This document shows positions 1 through 12,432 of a stretch of 64,000 nt of DNA, in pieces. Where the stretch lies: NCBI GenBank assembly GCA_963921825.1, contig OY997592.1:62888336-62952335 (forward strand), read 5' to 3'. Source of the DNA: Erodium maritimum (lineage: Eukaryota > Streptophyta > Magnoliopsida > Geraniales > Geraniaceae). The translations under genes were made by a program, and so were the position numbers. Numbering within the stretch: the stretch's first letter is position 1; every line of letters starts with the position of its first letter. The notes beneath the pieces were generated by a model that worked only from the letters and a program-made list of their open reading frames with translations, was not told the origin of the DNA and made no database searches.

Positions 1-1654
1 ACGGCTCCGTGACGGTAACCGTGAGGGTTAACGTCACGGATCCGTGACCGACCAGGGTAAGAGTTTCTTGGGGGTTTTTCGAAGGTTTTGCATCTTGGTT
101 TTGAGCTGAACTTTGGAAGGGTTTTGGGAGTCCTTCTTGATGTTTAAGTGGAGCCTAATTAGTGTTTCTTTGTGTCCAAGACTTTGGGGATCGAGATAGA
201 GGAGCAAGGATCACGCCGGGACCCGAAGGAGGAGCGAAGTGGTGATCACCGGACTTCACCAAAGCGTTGAAGAGGAGGACCTTGAGGTAGGGGAAGCCTT
301 AACCTCTCGTTTATGAAGCTTAGTATGCATGCTTGGTTTATAAAATTGGAAAAGGTCCTAGACATGCATATAGGATGCGAATAACTAGCATAATCGTCTT
401 TCATTTTCTAATAACCGGAAGTGTCTAGTGGTGACCGATTAGGATGCCAATCACTAGTGTAATTCGCTTTCAATACTTGGGATATGATTGTCTGGTAGAG
501 GAGCCTTGGCAAAGCCCTCGGATTAGTTGCGTGCTAGGATCGCATGCTTGGTTGTTGGTTGCTTAGTGGATAGGCTAAAGAGTCTAATGAAACTAGTGGA
601 ATTGCATGCTTGAATGCTCTTTTGAAGACTTTATGATTAGTTGATTACACTCGTACTTGATCGTTGATTGGTATTCGAATGATTACTTGATTTACTTGAT
701 TGTTTGTTTGGAGCATCGAGTATGACTGGTTGTGCCGAGCGGTGCAATCAGGTGATCGATGCCCCAGTGGTTCGAAACTGGTAAGTGAACGGTAAGTTGG
801 GATTGTGTATTTGGTGTGCTATGGTTGTGTGATTCGTGTACTTTGTGTTGTGGTGAATTGGTGATGGTTGAGCTGTGTGTGGACTTGGATTGGTGGTTGT
901 TGAGCTTGTATTACTTCCTATTTCGGTTGAGTGCGTTATTCAATTATTAACTACTTATCATTAAATTGCCCACGTGTGCGCTCCTATGGGAGTATGGCCC
1001 TGGGTTCCCGATGATCTAAAATCCCTTGGAGACGTTTCTGAGACTTCCGACGATATGTGCCCTGAAGGATGTTTCCGATAGTCTCAATGATATGCGTCTC
1101 CTCTGGATTGGAGGGAAAATCCGAGAGGACACATAAGATGTGGATCGGAGGGTGGTGACTTCATGTGCCACGGCATTGATTGGTCTATCTATTGTCTATG
1201 ATTGTTAAGAGCTATATGTTAACTTTACCAACGAGTTTTCTGTAATGTTATGAACTACCTTGTGAACTGTGTTGGTGAATTATGGATCTTGTGGGCATTG
1301 TCGTTGATTCTTTGAGTTTAAGGTTCATTATGTTATGCGTTTTCCCTACTGAGCGTGAGCTCACCCCTATGTTTTACTGTTGTGTCTACAGGCTTGGTTG
1401 AGGAGTAGAAGCTTGGGCGCTTCTCGGTGGGGGTACATGATAGAGACTTCGTACTTTACATTTTTATGTTTTGAACCAAATTGTGAAGGATTATTATTAC
1501 ACCCCTAGAGGGTTATTATGTTTTGAACTACATTTTGTGGATTCGAGTTGTTTATTGGAGTTTTCTAGAACTTGATTTAAATTGTTATCTCCTTTATTTA
1601 TATTTTACTAGTCATGCCTCGAGTCCGGGCAAGAACCGGATTTGGGGCGTGACA
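1..1654 (+). mobile_element. 3' part of a long LTR (Ty3/gypsy-like), cut by the window edge
   Basis: The segment ends with GGATTTGGGGCGTGACA, the inverse of the TGTCACGCCCC end at 14961. It also shares the motif around 'cctactgagcgtgagctcac' (about 1346-1366) and the GTCACGG/CCGTGAC palindromes (1-50) with the LTR at 14961-17625. It is therefore the right end of an LTR read on plus. The comparable copy is about 2.7 kb, so roughly 1 kb should lie left of the window. No primer-binding site follows it, so this is a 3' LTR or solo LTR. It abuts a LINE relic. Family assignment to long-LTR chromovirus-type Ty3/gypsy is inference from LTR length and ends; no coding domain is visible. Confidence 0.75.
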
Positions 1655-3060
1655 CTAACCCCTAATCATAACCTATGAAACTCTCTATCACTGTTGTCGA
1701 CAAGATTGTTGCTTCCGCAGGTCTTGTCCCTGCGCCACCTGTTTTTGTGCAGTTCTTGACACTTGTGCATTCCCCTCGCCCGTCTTTCGAGGTGGTTCCC
1801 TTAAAGCAACGGTGTCGAAGGAGACTGAAGCAAAACCCATCGGGTCCGATCTCCCTCTCTTCACCGTCTGCCACTCTATCGCCACCAACATCCATGGCTC
1901 TCATGGCCTTCTCTCTGGGGTCTTCTGCTCCGCCGAGTAAGCCACGTCGGGGACGTCCGCTGAAGGTTTTGGCCATTACTTCTCCTACAAGCAACACTAG
2001 GGTTTTGTACCATCCGTCAGAAATCCCTCATGTTGACGGCGCCCTTCGAGTATCGTCGTCCACGACTATTCCTAGCCTAAATCCTCCGCCTCTGCTTGTT
2101 CCAACAGCCGCCTCGCTGTAACTGGAGGTTCTCACCAACGTTCCGTCACCCCCACAGTATCGAGACCCCACTCATGGGAAAGCACTTATGGTTGAGTTAG
2201 GAAGGACGACTCTGGAGAATCTATGCGAGGGGGTTTCGATCCATAATGTGGAGCGTGTCCTCGTGATTTTTCCCCTCCTTACTCCGCCACTGGGTATGAT
2301 CCATCGTCGTTGGGTCTTCAAAGCTAAGGAGGTCGGTGCTCCATCAGGGATGAAGACCGCACCGGAGTCCCTTAACTCTCACTTGGATAGCCTTCAAGAC
2401 GGGTTCTCAGCATGCTCGTTGGAGGAAGAGGAGGAGGTCGAGGTTCTGGTTCCATATTCCCCGGTGAGCCCCACGGTCATGGCTTGCCAGCAATTTGGCA
2501 TGATGGGAAAAATGTGGGCTTCTAAGCCTCCCCAGAAGGAGGTTTTGCTCCAAGTAATCACCAAAGCCTGGGGGAAGTCGGTTGAGGGCTTGGTGATCAA
2601 GGACATCGGTCCCGGGGTTTTCAGTTACTACTTCGAGACGTAGGATGCTTTTGCATGTGTTTGCGGAAACGAACCTTGGTGTTTCAATAGGCGCCCGCTC
2701 CTACTAGAAGATTTAGACCACATGGCAAGGGAGCCCCCCGCTCTGGATCGGCTTCAGTTATGGGTTCATGCCCATGGTCTTCCTCATTTGGTAAGGACCC
2801 GAACCATGCGGGAGATGATTGACGCTGCTTTGGGGCTGAGTGTTGATGTCATGTGTGACAAGTGGGGCTTCTGCTGGGGAGGAACGATGATGGTAAGATT
2901 TCTCTCACTTACATAAAATTACCTAGGCTTTGCTTTAATTGTGGATTGATAGGCATGGGATCCATGAGTGTAACCGGGAGGTGATTGGCCCTCCACAATA
3001 CGACTCGTTTATGCTGGAGTACTAGAGGGATCGACCCTTACCTCAGGGAAGGGGTCTAGT
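1655..3060 (+). pseudogene. LINE ORF1 relic: DUF4283 plus CCHC zinc knuckle
   Basis: One reading frame carries a proline-rich N-terminus (1675-2118), a DUF4283-like region (about 2490-2900; motifs FSYYFET, RLQLWVHAHGLPH, ALGLSVDV) and then a zinc knuckle (LPRLCFNCGLIG, from 2917). This is the standard order of plant L1-type LINE ORF1, a nucleic-acid-binding protein that works with ORF2 reverse transcriptase. The frame is broken by stops at 2119, 2641 and 2914. A one-base loss inside the zinc knuckle, near 2955, shifts the second half (H-x4-C) out of frame. No ORF2 follows. It is an old, dead copy. The abutting LTR on the left may have inserted into it. Confidence 0.8.
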
Positions 3061-3067
3061 TGTATCC

Positions 3068-4440
3068 CTAAGTACTGCACCTAATGGTGCAAGTCCTCAG
3101 GGTGATATCCAGGCCTGACAGGTGGACCCGGACTGAAAGAATTTGGTGTCTTCCACTCGCCTTCTCCTTTTCCCTCCTCGTCTTTGTCGTCTTCTGGCCC
3201 TCAGACCGGTGACCGCTACGGTCTGGGTCACCCCCTTCAGCTTCTTCTATGGCGGTTGCTATAATGTCCATCTTAGACATTGGGGTGTCGGGCCTGCGAC
3301 GTTTTGTTGGTCCCGATGAACTCCCCGGTGGTATGGGAGAACTCATTCTCGAAACGATGCTTCCAACAAGGCTTCTCTCGCACTTGGTTCCACCAGTGCT
3401 TCTATGAAAAGACGTGGTTGTACTTCTCAATGTACTCATTCTCCATATTTTTCATGAACTGGTCGTCGGAACGACCGCACTAGTATATGCGCTTAAACTT
3501 CGACCAACACCCCTGAAACATCTTCACCGTCTTGTTGGTGATGCTCCAGTGTTGTTTGAAGTTCTTCGTTGTGCGCTTAATCGCCAAGATTTTCTGCGTC
3601 ACAATGGCGAGGACCCTCCGAATGTGATCCCAGAATGCATGGCCCGTCTGGTTGGCCCCGTGCTCTGAGTCTTCGAATTGATTTATCCATGCACATACCA
3701 AGACTTCCTCCTCCGACCGAGTTCACTTCCGATACATTCGGGTTCTCCGATGTGCTCGACTTGCGACTCTTTAGGTGGGGTGGGGCACGGATGCGTGTGA
3801 CATGAGGTGTTCATTCTTATGCGCTCAATCATGGGGATTTTCTGTCACAATGGCGAGGTCCTTCTAAATGTGATCCCTTAATGTATGGCTCGTCTGGTTG
3901 GCATCATGCTCCGATTCGTTGGAGTGATTTAGCTATGCACATACCAAAGGTTCCTCCTCCGATCGAGTCTACTTTCGGTACATCCGAGTTTGTCCGCTTT
4001 TCTCGTCTTGCGACTCTCTAGGCGCGGGTGGGACACAAACGTGTATGACTGGAGGTGGGTGAGGAATTCCCAAGACGAGTATCCCATTGTGGCCCGTTCC
4101 CGAGATGGACCCCGAGAATGTTGTTGACCCCTGAAAGGTCGTGCAACTCGGGAAGGGTGATGACACCAGATATAGGTCCGAGTCGTAGAATATGGGGAGT
4201 CGGGGAGTGACGTATGAACCATAGAGCGGATGTACTCTTGTTGTCAAAACGTTTCTTCCTTATCGCACAAATAATCTTGTGAATCTGGGACGTATTTTCA
4301 CTCACAAATGAACCTGGGTGGCATATTCGTATTGTTCGGATAGGCCATATGTTATGCCATAGAAACGGAGATGGATGAACGGAAGAGTTGACGGTGGCGA
4401 CTGTGCAGTAGTTGACATCAGCTTGAATCTGCAGCACGAT
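3068..4440 (-). pseudogene. PIF/Harbinger accessory ORF1 relic (SANT/trihelix-like, NAM-associated C-terminal type)
   Basis: Read on minus, 3701-3480 gives VCAWINQFEDSEHGANQTG, followed by FWDHIRRVL and later QHWSITNKTVKMFQGC. This resembles the Myb/SANT-like ORF1 protein that accompanies PIF/Harbinger transposases in plants (pattern AW..IS.D...G.NQ....FW..I, then K..W..I...V..F.G). A second diverged copy of the same segment lies just to the right (see the tandem repeat). Downstream codons (3439-3068) give a charged, low-complexity tail with KRRRPDTPMSKMDIIATAI. The frame is interrupted many times. No terminal inverted repeats were found. Family call is moderate; function is lost. Confidence 0.55.
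3573..4048. repeat. Diverged direct tandem duplication, about 245-bp period
   Basis: Copy 1 spans about 3573-3799 and copy 2 about 3818-4048. Shared blocks include CACAATGGCGAGG, GATCCC...ATG...GGC, TGCACATACCAA and TTCCTCCTCCGA. The duplication covers the FWDHIRR-type region of the PIF accessory relic. The copies differ at many positions, so the duplication is old. Confidence 0.75.
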
Positions 4441-6478
4441 GAAGGCGGAGATTCAGTGGCGGGTCACCAGAATCGACTAACAAACACGACGGCTTTTCAT
4501 CGTGCTTCACGTTTCTGCCACAAGAACCGCAGGCGGAGAATTTGCCGCAACGGTAATGACCACCGAAGAGGAAAAATGAGAGAGTTGCAGAATCAAGAAC
4601 TTGGTGAAGACAAAGGAGAAACAGTTGATCGTTATTTAAAGTCGAAAATCACTTTCGGCTTTAGTGACGCAATTGTATTGTCGCCACTTGTCACAATGCT
4701 ATACGGCGGCCAACCGTTCTGCGAGCCCATGTACGCCGAATCTGTAGACTTACAGTCTAGCAAATTCACTAACGCCGGTTTCAAGACTAACATATTCGAC
4801 TGACATCAGATTCTTTTCGGAAATTCGACCCACATTTTCAAGAATTCTGACAGATATGATGACATATATCTTCAATAGCCACCATTGTGATGTATTCATA
4901 ATCTCATCGTCTTCGTGTCGGTAAGTAAGATGCAGTGAACGTCTACTTATAAAGTAGTGGAGGTGGAGGAAAGGCGTCTGTCCCGCCGCCGACGGAGGGT
5001 CTAGGAAACCTCCTGCACTCCGTCGTAATCATCGTATACCACAAAAGACTCTCCTTTCATGTATCTACGTTAAAGTGGTAATTGAACATTAGTGGATTAA
5101 AGCTTTCCTTTTGCCCAATAAGATTCTAAGCAAGTGTTAACTTTCTTTTATCTATTCGAAAATCATGATTAGTCCAATTACTTTCGTCAAGGAGATTCAC
5201 AGAGGTATCTCCAAGATTCAAGGGACTAAACTAAAGTAAGTCCACTTTCAAATTTCACCCTTTTACTTTGCTGACCTTACTGTTCAATATGTGGTAGGAA
5301 GCAACTCAGCAGGATGATAGTGCATCAAACTATAACCTTGCCATAGCCGTTGACGATGATTTATATCACATCGGACTAATTGACCATTCTTCCTCTACAT
5401 TTTGGACAAATCATTTCGATAAGAAAAATGCATTTAAGTATTGCATACCAGCTCAATCAAATTAGTAGCCAAATCAAAAACAAACATCACTTGTATTGGC
5501 TATGTGACATTTGCTAAATTTTCATTGAACAAAAAAAATATTGCATTTATTTATGATAGAGCTTCAACTATTGCATTTAAACTAGAGTTGAAAAGTATTG
5601 CATTTAAACTAGAGTTGAAAAGAATGAACTCACTTGTGTTAGTGTAGAACTATATTGATGATAAAGGTAAATCAACAGGGAAAGATGAGCTTGAAATACT
5701 ATTTTATTGGATTTATAATAAATGCAATGTTTGAAAAATGACTAGTAGAATAAATCTTTTAATTTCCTACTATGTTCTCACAAAAAAAATGTAGATAACT
5801 CATGTGTAACTGAACGTATATTCACCTTTCAATCACTGTATCTCTTCTAGTTTAAGAATTAATTCCATCTTTAAAACTTAGACTGCCATGTTCAAAAAAT
5901 AGATTTTGCCGAAGCATGTACTATCATAGTTCACATGAAGTACTCTATTTCCTAGTCTCTTTTTTTTATCAAGGCAATCAAAATCTAACTGAGCTTCCTG
6001 ACAGCATTTTGCTTACCTAATTTGATACAAAAGCAAATGTGTTTCATGTCAATCTAGCCAGACAAACCGTGAAACAAATTACCAAAACAAAACAAAATTA
6101 GAAAATACATGCATAATAATATAAAATTAAATTGAAAGAAACAAAGGGAGATGATTCGAGAACAAAATGGGCACTGAAAGTTCTAAGAAAACAAGGACTG
6201 AAGTGGGATCTTGATACCCCCAGTTTCCACAAATTGAATTCACTTCTCTACAAATTAACTGCATACAGTAAAGTGCAAAGAGGCAATCATAATAATATTA
6301 ATACATTCAAATCCATTCCAACGATTCAGAAATAAAAGAGTTACTTGTTCGATAACAATTGGTGTCAAAAATATCTTGTTTCCTCTTTAAAGATTTCACA
6401 AATGTCGGGATTGTTGAATGTATCTTATAATCTTATAAAGACTACTCTTAAGGAATGGAATCGAGCATGGTATTCCAC
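4441..6478. other. No recognisable gene
   Basis: The left part (to about 5040) has moderate GC and one open frame of 142 codons on plus (4375-4803) that I cannot assign to a family. The rest is AT-rich. A 26-bp direct duplication (GCATTTAAACTAGAGTTGAAAAG units, about 5570-5622) is the only clear repeat. The right end should hold the 3' UTR of the KRTCAP2-like gene. Confidence 0.6.
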
Positions 6479-9400
6479 CTAGTACCTTTTTGATTTAGAT
6501 TCACTTTTGGTAAGTGTCATCCCTGAAAGCTTGTTGACTTCATACAGTATACCAACAGAGAACAAGAAACTGCATTCGAAAACAACATAAATAGCATCAG
6601 TAACACTTCTGCACAGTTAATCAAAATAATACAAATGAGATAGAGAAGTTGGTTAACAGATATATGTGAAGAAGAAGCAAATATTGGGGGAGGTGGCAAC
6701 AGATGTTAAATCTTGCTTTCTAGATCAGTAACGTAGTGAGTGTAGACAGATAGATACACTTTAAGCTCACGTATTTTCTATACACAAATTGATTGTTGGT
6801 TAATTTTATAGATCAGAGGAACAAAACATATAACATTATCCTCATCCCAGAATTATGTTATGGGCCGTACGGGCCGGTACAAAGTGGCGTACCAAAGAAA
6901 GGAAAGCCACTTACAGTGGCCGAGTAAGGGGAGTCGGTTAAGGGAAGATTTGGATCTAGTTAGTTTATTTCCTTTTTAATAAAAGTCCTTTAGTTGGCTA
7001 ATTGTATTAGGAATAGGGAAGTTGAGTAGAGAATTACCAATTATGGTTGTATTAGGGTTGTGTTTTGGGTAACCTCCTGGGCTATATATACCAAGTGAGA
7101 AGAATAAAATAGACACGAATTGAGAAAAAGAAATCTGGTTTGGTTAGGTTTAATCGAGATGTTAGCTCTCTCTAACGATCTTTGGTGGTATTGAGGTGCA
7201 AGCTCTCTCTAACGAGCTTGTTACAGTCACAATTGCGAGAGGGAAGAACAAAGGCTCGCCGTCGCAAAGCCGAAGCTTCAACTCAGCCGCGTATTACGGC
7301 CCTGTAATGCGATCCTGAAGTCAGGGTCCTAACAAATTATTTAAGATATGTTATTAGTTCCATAAATGGTAGCTGACTGTATTTTCCTTGCAACACATTT
7401 GTTCATAAATGATAATTGTAGTTTTTACTAAATTACATGTGAAGACATAAGCTTATCATGTATCTAGGAATACTTATACTGATACACTAAACATATTTTC
7501 CAAAAATGCTGTTCAAACATCTATTCTGATGTAGGAAAAAAGGAACAAACAATAGGGAGTACAATATATATATCACTACAAGCATTACCATGTTGTGATA
7601 CAAACTCTATGGACGGTGCTAGCAGCGATGAGGGCAACAGCTTCTGCTAGTATAACTGCACAAAGTAAATAGAAAATATGTAAGTTCTTTGACCACGATT
7701 TATACTGTAATTTACAAAAAATTCAATGCACTGCTACAAACTATGGTTTTACACAAAAAGGCCTGATTCAAAGAGATCTCAAATGTATATTATGTACACC
7801 ATATAGCTTCATATTCATTTTCACATCCTCTTGGCTCCAACCCCACCCCTACTTCATTAATATTGCAGTTACATAGGAGGTAAAAATTATATTTGTCATG
7901 TATATATTGAAAAAGTGTCAACATTTAAACAGACTAAAACTTTTCTAAAAACAGATTATGATCTAAATGTAACATTATATGATTTACAGCCCTTAACTAT
8001 TAAGTAGATTGAAGACTGCATCCATCCCACGGTGAAATGAAATCATTTTTCAGTCCTATGAAGTGTTTGCAGAACACAAACACAAGGAAGGTAGCTAGCT
8101 TAATGATGATGTTAAGCAAACAAGCATTTACATAAATATATTAAAAATTAATAAAAAAAACAATGAGAATTTTATGGGAACTAGTTAATAACTACACAGT
8201 GAGCATTGGTGTTTATGGACAAACAAATGGAGACACACAAAATGTGTACGGCAAAAAAAATATGCTTGGTTCCATTCCATGAAACATAACTAGATGTGCA
8301 AAATGTTCACAAAGAATGCCCTTTTCCATTCATTACAATACAACATACTATCATCAGTATAAATGTTACATACTCTGCTTTCCAAAGAAAGATGTATTAG
8401 ATATACATATCTTTCTGCAAAATCTTTTTTGGCCATTAAACTGAATGCACAGAACAGTTGCTAATACTGTTTGGGGAGAAAACAATGAATACAATAGAAA
8501 AAGCAATATGTTGAACTGTCTTTATGCAAACTAAAGACAGTAGGATGCGGTGGAAGCAAAATTGATGGTCGCATATCCCTGCCATTCTGTAAGTAGAATG
8601 GAATACACAGGATGAGCCTGAGGGTTGAAGCCAGATCATTCATATTCATTATGTTGTCAGTTAAATGAAATGATTTATTGTTGGTGAGCAAATGGGTGCA
8701 CGCACCAGCAGGCACATACATGTCATGGAGGATGGAACTAGATATATATAAGCTGAACAGAACCAGTAAACATACATAAGCACACATCGAAACCACATAA
8801 TAAGAGATAATGAAATCGGGCAATGGAAGATCCTTATTTAAGCAACATGAGAAGTACTAGCTATCTTGGTCTCAAGCAACAAACCAAGACATCTATTGCA
8901 CTTCCATACAATAAGCTTTTCGAATCACAATCAGGATAAATGTCCATGCACTGCTATGCAAGGAATCAGATATAGATTAAAAATGTTTTTAAGTTCATAT
9001 ATGATGCATGAGCACAGTACAATGGGAAAAGACAAGGTTTCATATCATGTCTCATGCCAAATAAAGACAGTATGTTGGTACTGGTAACAACTTTCTGGTT
9101 ATATATCCACACCACACATTACATCATTTATTAAATGGAGGGAGTGAACTTGTTGAGGCACTTGGAACCAAGCAGGCTATGCAATGGTTGTATTCTGTTG
9201 GTGAAACAAAGATGCAAAAGAAAACAGCAGAGCTAGATGGACAGAATGCTGGGTAAATGTGGCCAATAGATCCGAGGAAACTAAATATTATTCCCCGGAA
9301 GGAAGATACTTATTTGACAAACATTATTAAACATATGCAAACTGAAAATGCAGCAAAAGCATACTTACCAGCCCCCCATCCAGTCTTCATGCCACATGTT

Positions 9401-10176
9401 TCTTGGAAATTCCCAACAAACTGCATCAAAAGCAAGCAAGGAAACACTAGTAATCATAATCATAAAAAAATGATTAAGCTCAATAGCATGAGCAAATCAC
9501 AAAAGTAGCTATATATCATTTGCCACAGTTACAGCTAGTAGGTCTTTATTACGATGCAACCAATAGAATAATTACATAATAATAATAATATAAATTTTAC
9601 ACAAAATAGTATCTGCTTATATGCATAAGCATTCATGAATAACTACGTATGAGCTGAAGTAGTCAAACTGTTGTAAATTCAGCAGTCCAATAATCAGTGT
9701 GGTGCTAAGGGCTAACATTTAGAATTGTCACTGAAACCATTTTGTGATCCACTTTTTTTCTTTGCTTTTAAGAATCCATACCAAAAAAAATCTTAGTTTT
9801 AATTCCAAGCAATCCAAATATGAATATTCAACAAATTATGAAAATCAAATATCAAGCTTTTTCGAAACAATAATGTGTATTTCTAGACCTATGTTGTTCG
9901 AACACGGGAGGGTTCGCAAAATTCTTACATATTCATAAAAAAAAATGGGCAAGTAACTTGAAATAATGTCGATAAAATAAAGTTACTTAAAATAATCATG
10001 ATGGAGATTCAGAAACTCACAGTAAGCAAAACGAGGAAGAGGAGAGAACTGATGAAGCCTCCGAGAATGGTGAAGAGCTCCGTGGATGCGAGCTTCCCTC
10101 TGTACATTTCCTGAAGCGACAGGATGACTGTGAAGAGGAGAAATGAATACAGCATGGAACTCCCCGGCCCTGCCAT
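6479..10176 (-). CDS. KRTCAP2-like protein, oligosaccharyltransferase subunit (4 exons)
   Basis: The predicted protein (121 aa) is a small multi-span membrane protein of the KRTCAP2/KCP2 family. In animals this is a subunit of the STT3A-type oligosaccharyltransferase complex that N-glycosylates proteins in the ER. Coding exons on minus are 10176-10021, 9420-9369, 7655-7589 and 6569-6479, all with GT-AG borders and compatible phases. The N-terminus is MAGPGSSMLYSFLLFTVILS, then LQEMYRGKLASTELFTILGG, the family signature around '(Q/L)A STE..TI.GG'. Exon 2 gives FVGNFQETCGMKTGWGA, exon 3 VILAEAVALIAASTVHRVC and exon 4 CFLFSVGILYEVNKLSG, ending in a Ser/Lys-rich tail and TAG. Three hydrophobic stretches fit the family. 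Introns are long (600, 1713 and 1019 bp), and the last holds a solo LTR. Function by homology only. Confidence 0.93.
6856..7334 (+). mobile_element. Solo LTR in the last KRTCAP2 intron
   Basis: The segment starts TGTTATGGGCCG, ends GGGTCCTAACA and is flanked by an exact 5-bp duplication AATTA (6851-6855 and 7335-7339). A TATA-like CTATATATACC (about 7081) followed by AATAAAA fits an LTR promoter and R region on plus. Length is 479 bp with no internal coding region, as left by LTR-LTR recombination. It resembles Ty1/copia-size LTRs; the family is inferred. It sits in the intron between coding exons 3 and 4 and leaves both splice sites untouched. Confidence 0.85.
9128..9256 (+). pseudogene. Coding-like fragment of unknown origin inside KRTCAP2 intron 2
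   Basis: Antisense to the host gene, 42 codons stay open up to TAA at 9254. They read like protein rather than intron: SELVEALGTKQAMQWLYSVG, then ETKMQKKTAELDGQNAG. The surrounding intron is AT-rich and non-coding. I do not recognise the family. It could be a fragment of a retrocopy or a chance frame. No promoter, start or flanking duplication was found. Confidence 0.4.
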
Positions 10177-10502
10177 TGTCTTCAAATTCCAGAAAACAGA
10201 AGCAAAATCAGTACTTGGAATTGCAGTAAACGCAATCTAGAAACCCCGATCAGACCATCGAAACCCTAATCGAAGAGAGGCAAGAGAAAGCCATGGGAGC
10301 TGCGGAGAAATGTACCTCAGAAACCCTAGCGAAAACTGGTATCTGCTGGAGACTGATGACGAAACTGAATCTCTCTGTGTTCAATTTTGGATCTATAGTA
10401 CTGAGCTAGGAAATTTATGGAACCACCCCTTGCTTGATCTGTTGAATATTAGGGGAAGGATAAAAACTAAAAATAAATAAATAATTGAAGTGTATTTTAA
10501 AG

Positions 10503-10908
10503 GTTTGGTAAACTACAAATACATATCCTAAACTTATAATGTTTAACTGATATTTATCCTAAAAAAAATTAACTGATATCTATTCACATGTTTAGTTATA
10601 TAACAAATAGCCCAAGTCGTCAGCTAAAATGACGAAAATACCATCAACTATAGTTTAATCATTATTTAAAAAAATTATTGAAAAAATTACTAATATACAT
10701 TTACTTATTAAATCACTTTAGTTTTATTTAAAAAAATCACTTCACTTTTATTTTTTTTAAATCACTGAGGACATTTTCGTAATTTTAGCTGATGGCATGG
10801 GCTATTTGTTATATAACTAAACATCTTAGTATCTATCAATTAAAAAAAAAATATGATAGGTATCAGTTAAACGCTACAAATTTGAGGTAGTATTTATAAT
10901 TTACCCTA
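10503..10908. mobile_element. Foldback MITE, Mutator-type (TIR family GGTAAATTA...)
   Basis: The left arm begins GGTAAACTACAAATACATA and the right arm, inverted, begins GGTAAATTATAAATACTACC. Both continue to GTTTAACTGATA and then TAGTTATATAACAAATAGCC (right arm) about 100 bp in. The arms total about 150 bp each around an A/T-rich centre. There is no coding capacity. The outer sequence is close to that of the Pack-MULE at 47306-48877, which suggests a shared transposase source. No clear target duplication is visible, so the exact ends are uncertain by a few bases. It lies just upstream of the KRTCAP2 gene. Confidence 0.75.
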
Positions 10909-11299
10909 AATATTTCATTGAAATAAAAATAGACACAGTGATTTATAAACAAAAATTGGTGATAAATCCATCTCAAATAGTTCCAAATTCACATTTTGTT
11001 TGAGAAAAAGGTACTAAGAGCATCCACACTGGTCTATTCTGGGTGAATTGAGCTAAAAACTTTTTTTGGAAAGTAATGGAAATTTGTTCTTGAAAGTTTT
11101 AGTTAATTTTTTTCTAGAATCATGGTGATAATAGATCGATTCGACCTATATCTAATGTGGCCCCGTTGAAAAAAAAACAATTAACCAATAATTTACAAAT
11201 CTAAACGAATGACAAATTATACTACTTCTAAATATGAGCAACAGAAACGAGTAAAGGAAAGTATAACAAAAGCCCGAGAAACCACAAAACCCAACACCG

Positions 11300-11700
11300 A
11301 CCAAATTCTACCGGATGACGACTAGAGAGAGAGGGGGGACCAGTTGTACGGGCGCCATTCAGGGCACTCCTCGGTCGCCCACCACTTATGCTTAGTGAAG
11401 GGCTAGTTGACATTGTGTTCATAAGACTGATTCGGCTCCAACAACGCCATAGTGTCGGTGGGGCCAAGACCGAGAGTATGGCGTGCCTCGAGGAACGCAA
11501 CCTCGAACGCCCGCACCCGGATGTTGGTCCTTTGCTAGTGGTCTTTCAACTGCTTCTCGCTCTGATGCCATGGACCCGGGTGCATGGTAGTTCAGTCATA
11601 GTGGATGCGGCGCCAAAAATTTCTAGCCATGTTTGCGTGGACCATCCATGCAACAAAAAGTCGCATCTTTTCTTCTTTGTCCATGTCGGTGTCATGGATG
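11300..11700 (-). pseudogene. PIF/Harbinger accessory ORF1 relic
   Basis: On minus the frame reads MRLFVAWMVHANMARNFWRR, then QLKDHWQRTNIRVRAFEVAF, then FTKHKWWATEECPEWRPYN, with stops between. The order (FW..I, Q..D.W....., V..F, then W....CP.W) matches the Myb-like ORF1 product of plant Pong/PIF elements. A transposase N-terminal relic lies 0.8 kb away on the same strand (12433-12889), so the two probably come from one element. A Tourist-like end GAGCATCCACACTGG occurs at about 11019, but its partner was not found. Confidence 0.5.
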
Positions 11701-12432
11701 ATTCTACCGGAGAGAAGAGGTAGTGCCGATTTTGCATAAGAGAACAAAGAAGTGAATCGTTAGCTGAAATCATTATCGTCGAAACGTTGGAAGTGAATCG
11801 GTGGTGATGTTCACTTTATATAGAAGATTCATATAGGGTAAAGAGGAGGAAGAATCGGTCAAAGCATTGAAGAACGAATTGGTGCACTTTAATGACTTGG
11901 TCGATACATGAAAATGATCTATATGTGGTTCATAACTTGAAGCATATCGAACATATGAGTTGTGGCACTTCATTGGTCGGACTTTAGTGCGCTCGAACCT
12001 ACCATGTCGTCAGGCTTCTCCCTCGTTCCTATAGAGTGATGGTGGTGGACCCATTGTGTAGGAAATTTGGTTATACACAAATACGGAAAGGATGATCCAA
12101 TATGGATTAGTGTCTTTTCCTTTTATAAATGAAACTTTGGGTTGGAAGTAGTTTGTTGGGTGGGTCATCAATTCGGGCTCCTAGATTTTGTGTGAAGGTG
12201 CACGGTCCATATAATGAAAAACGCCCATAATGTTGCACAAAAAATAAAATTCCCAACATACGAATACATGTAACGATAATGCAGGAAACACAAATCCTAC
12301 ATGAGACAACACAACAAACAGAAGTCCGATGAAACTGGCTAGCAATAGAAATAACTTAAGCTCTACCCGTTCTCAGGATCCAAAATGGCCTCTACCCTGA
12401 ACATATTCCAAATGTGTTCAGTAAGTTCTACT

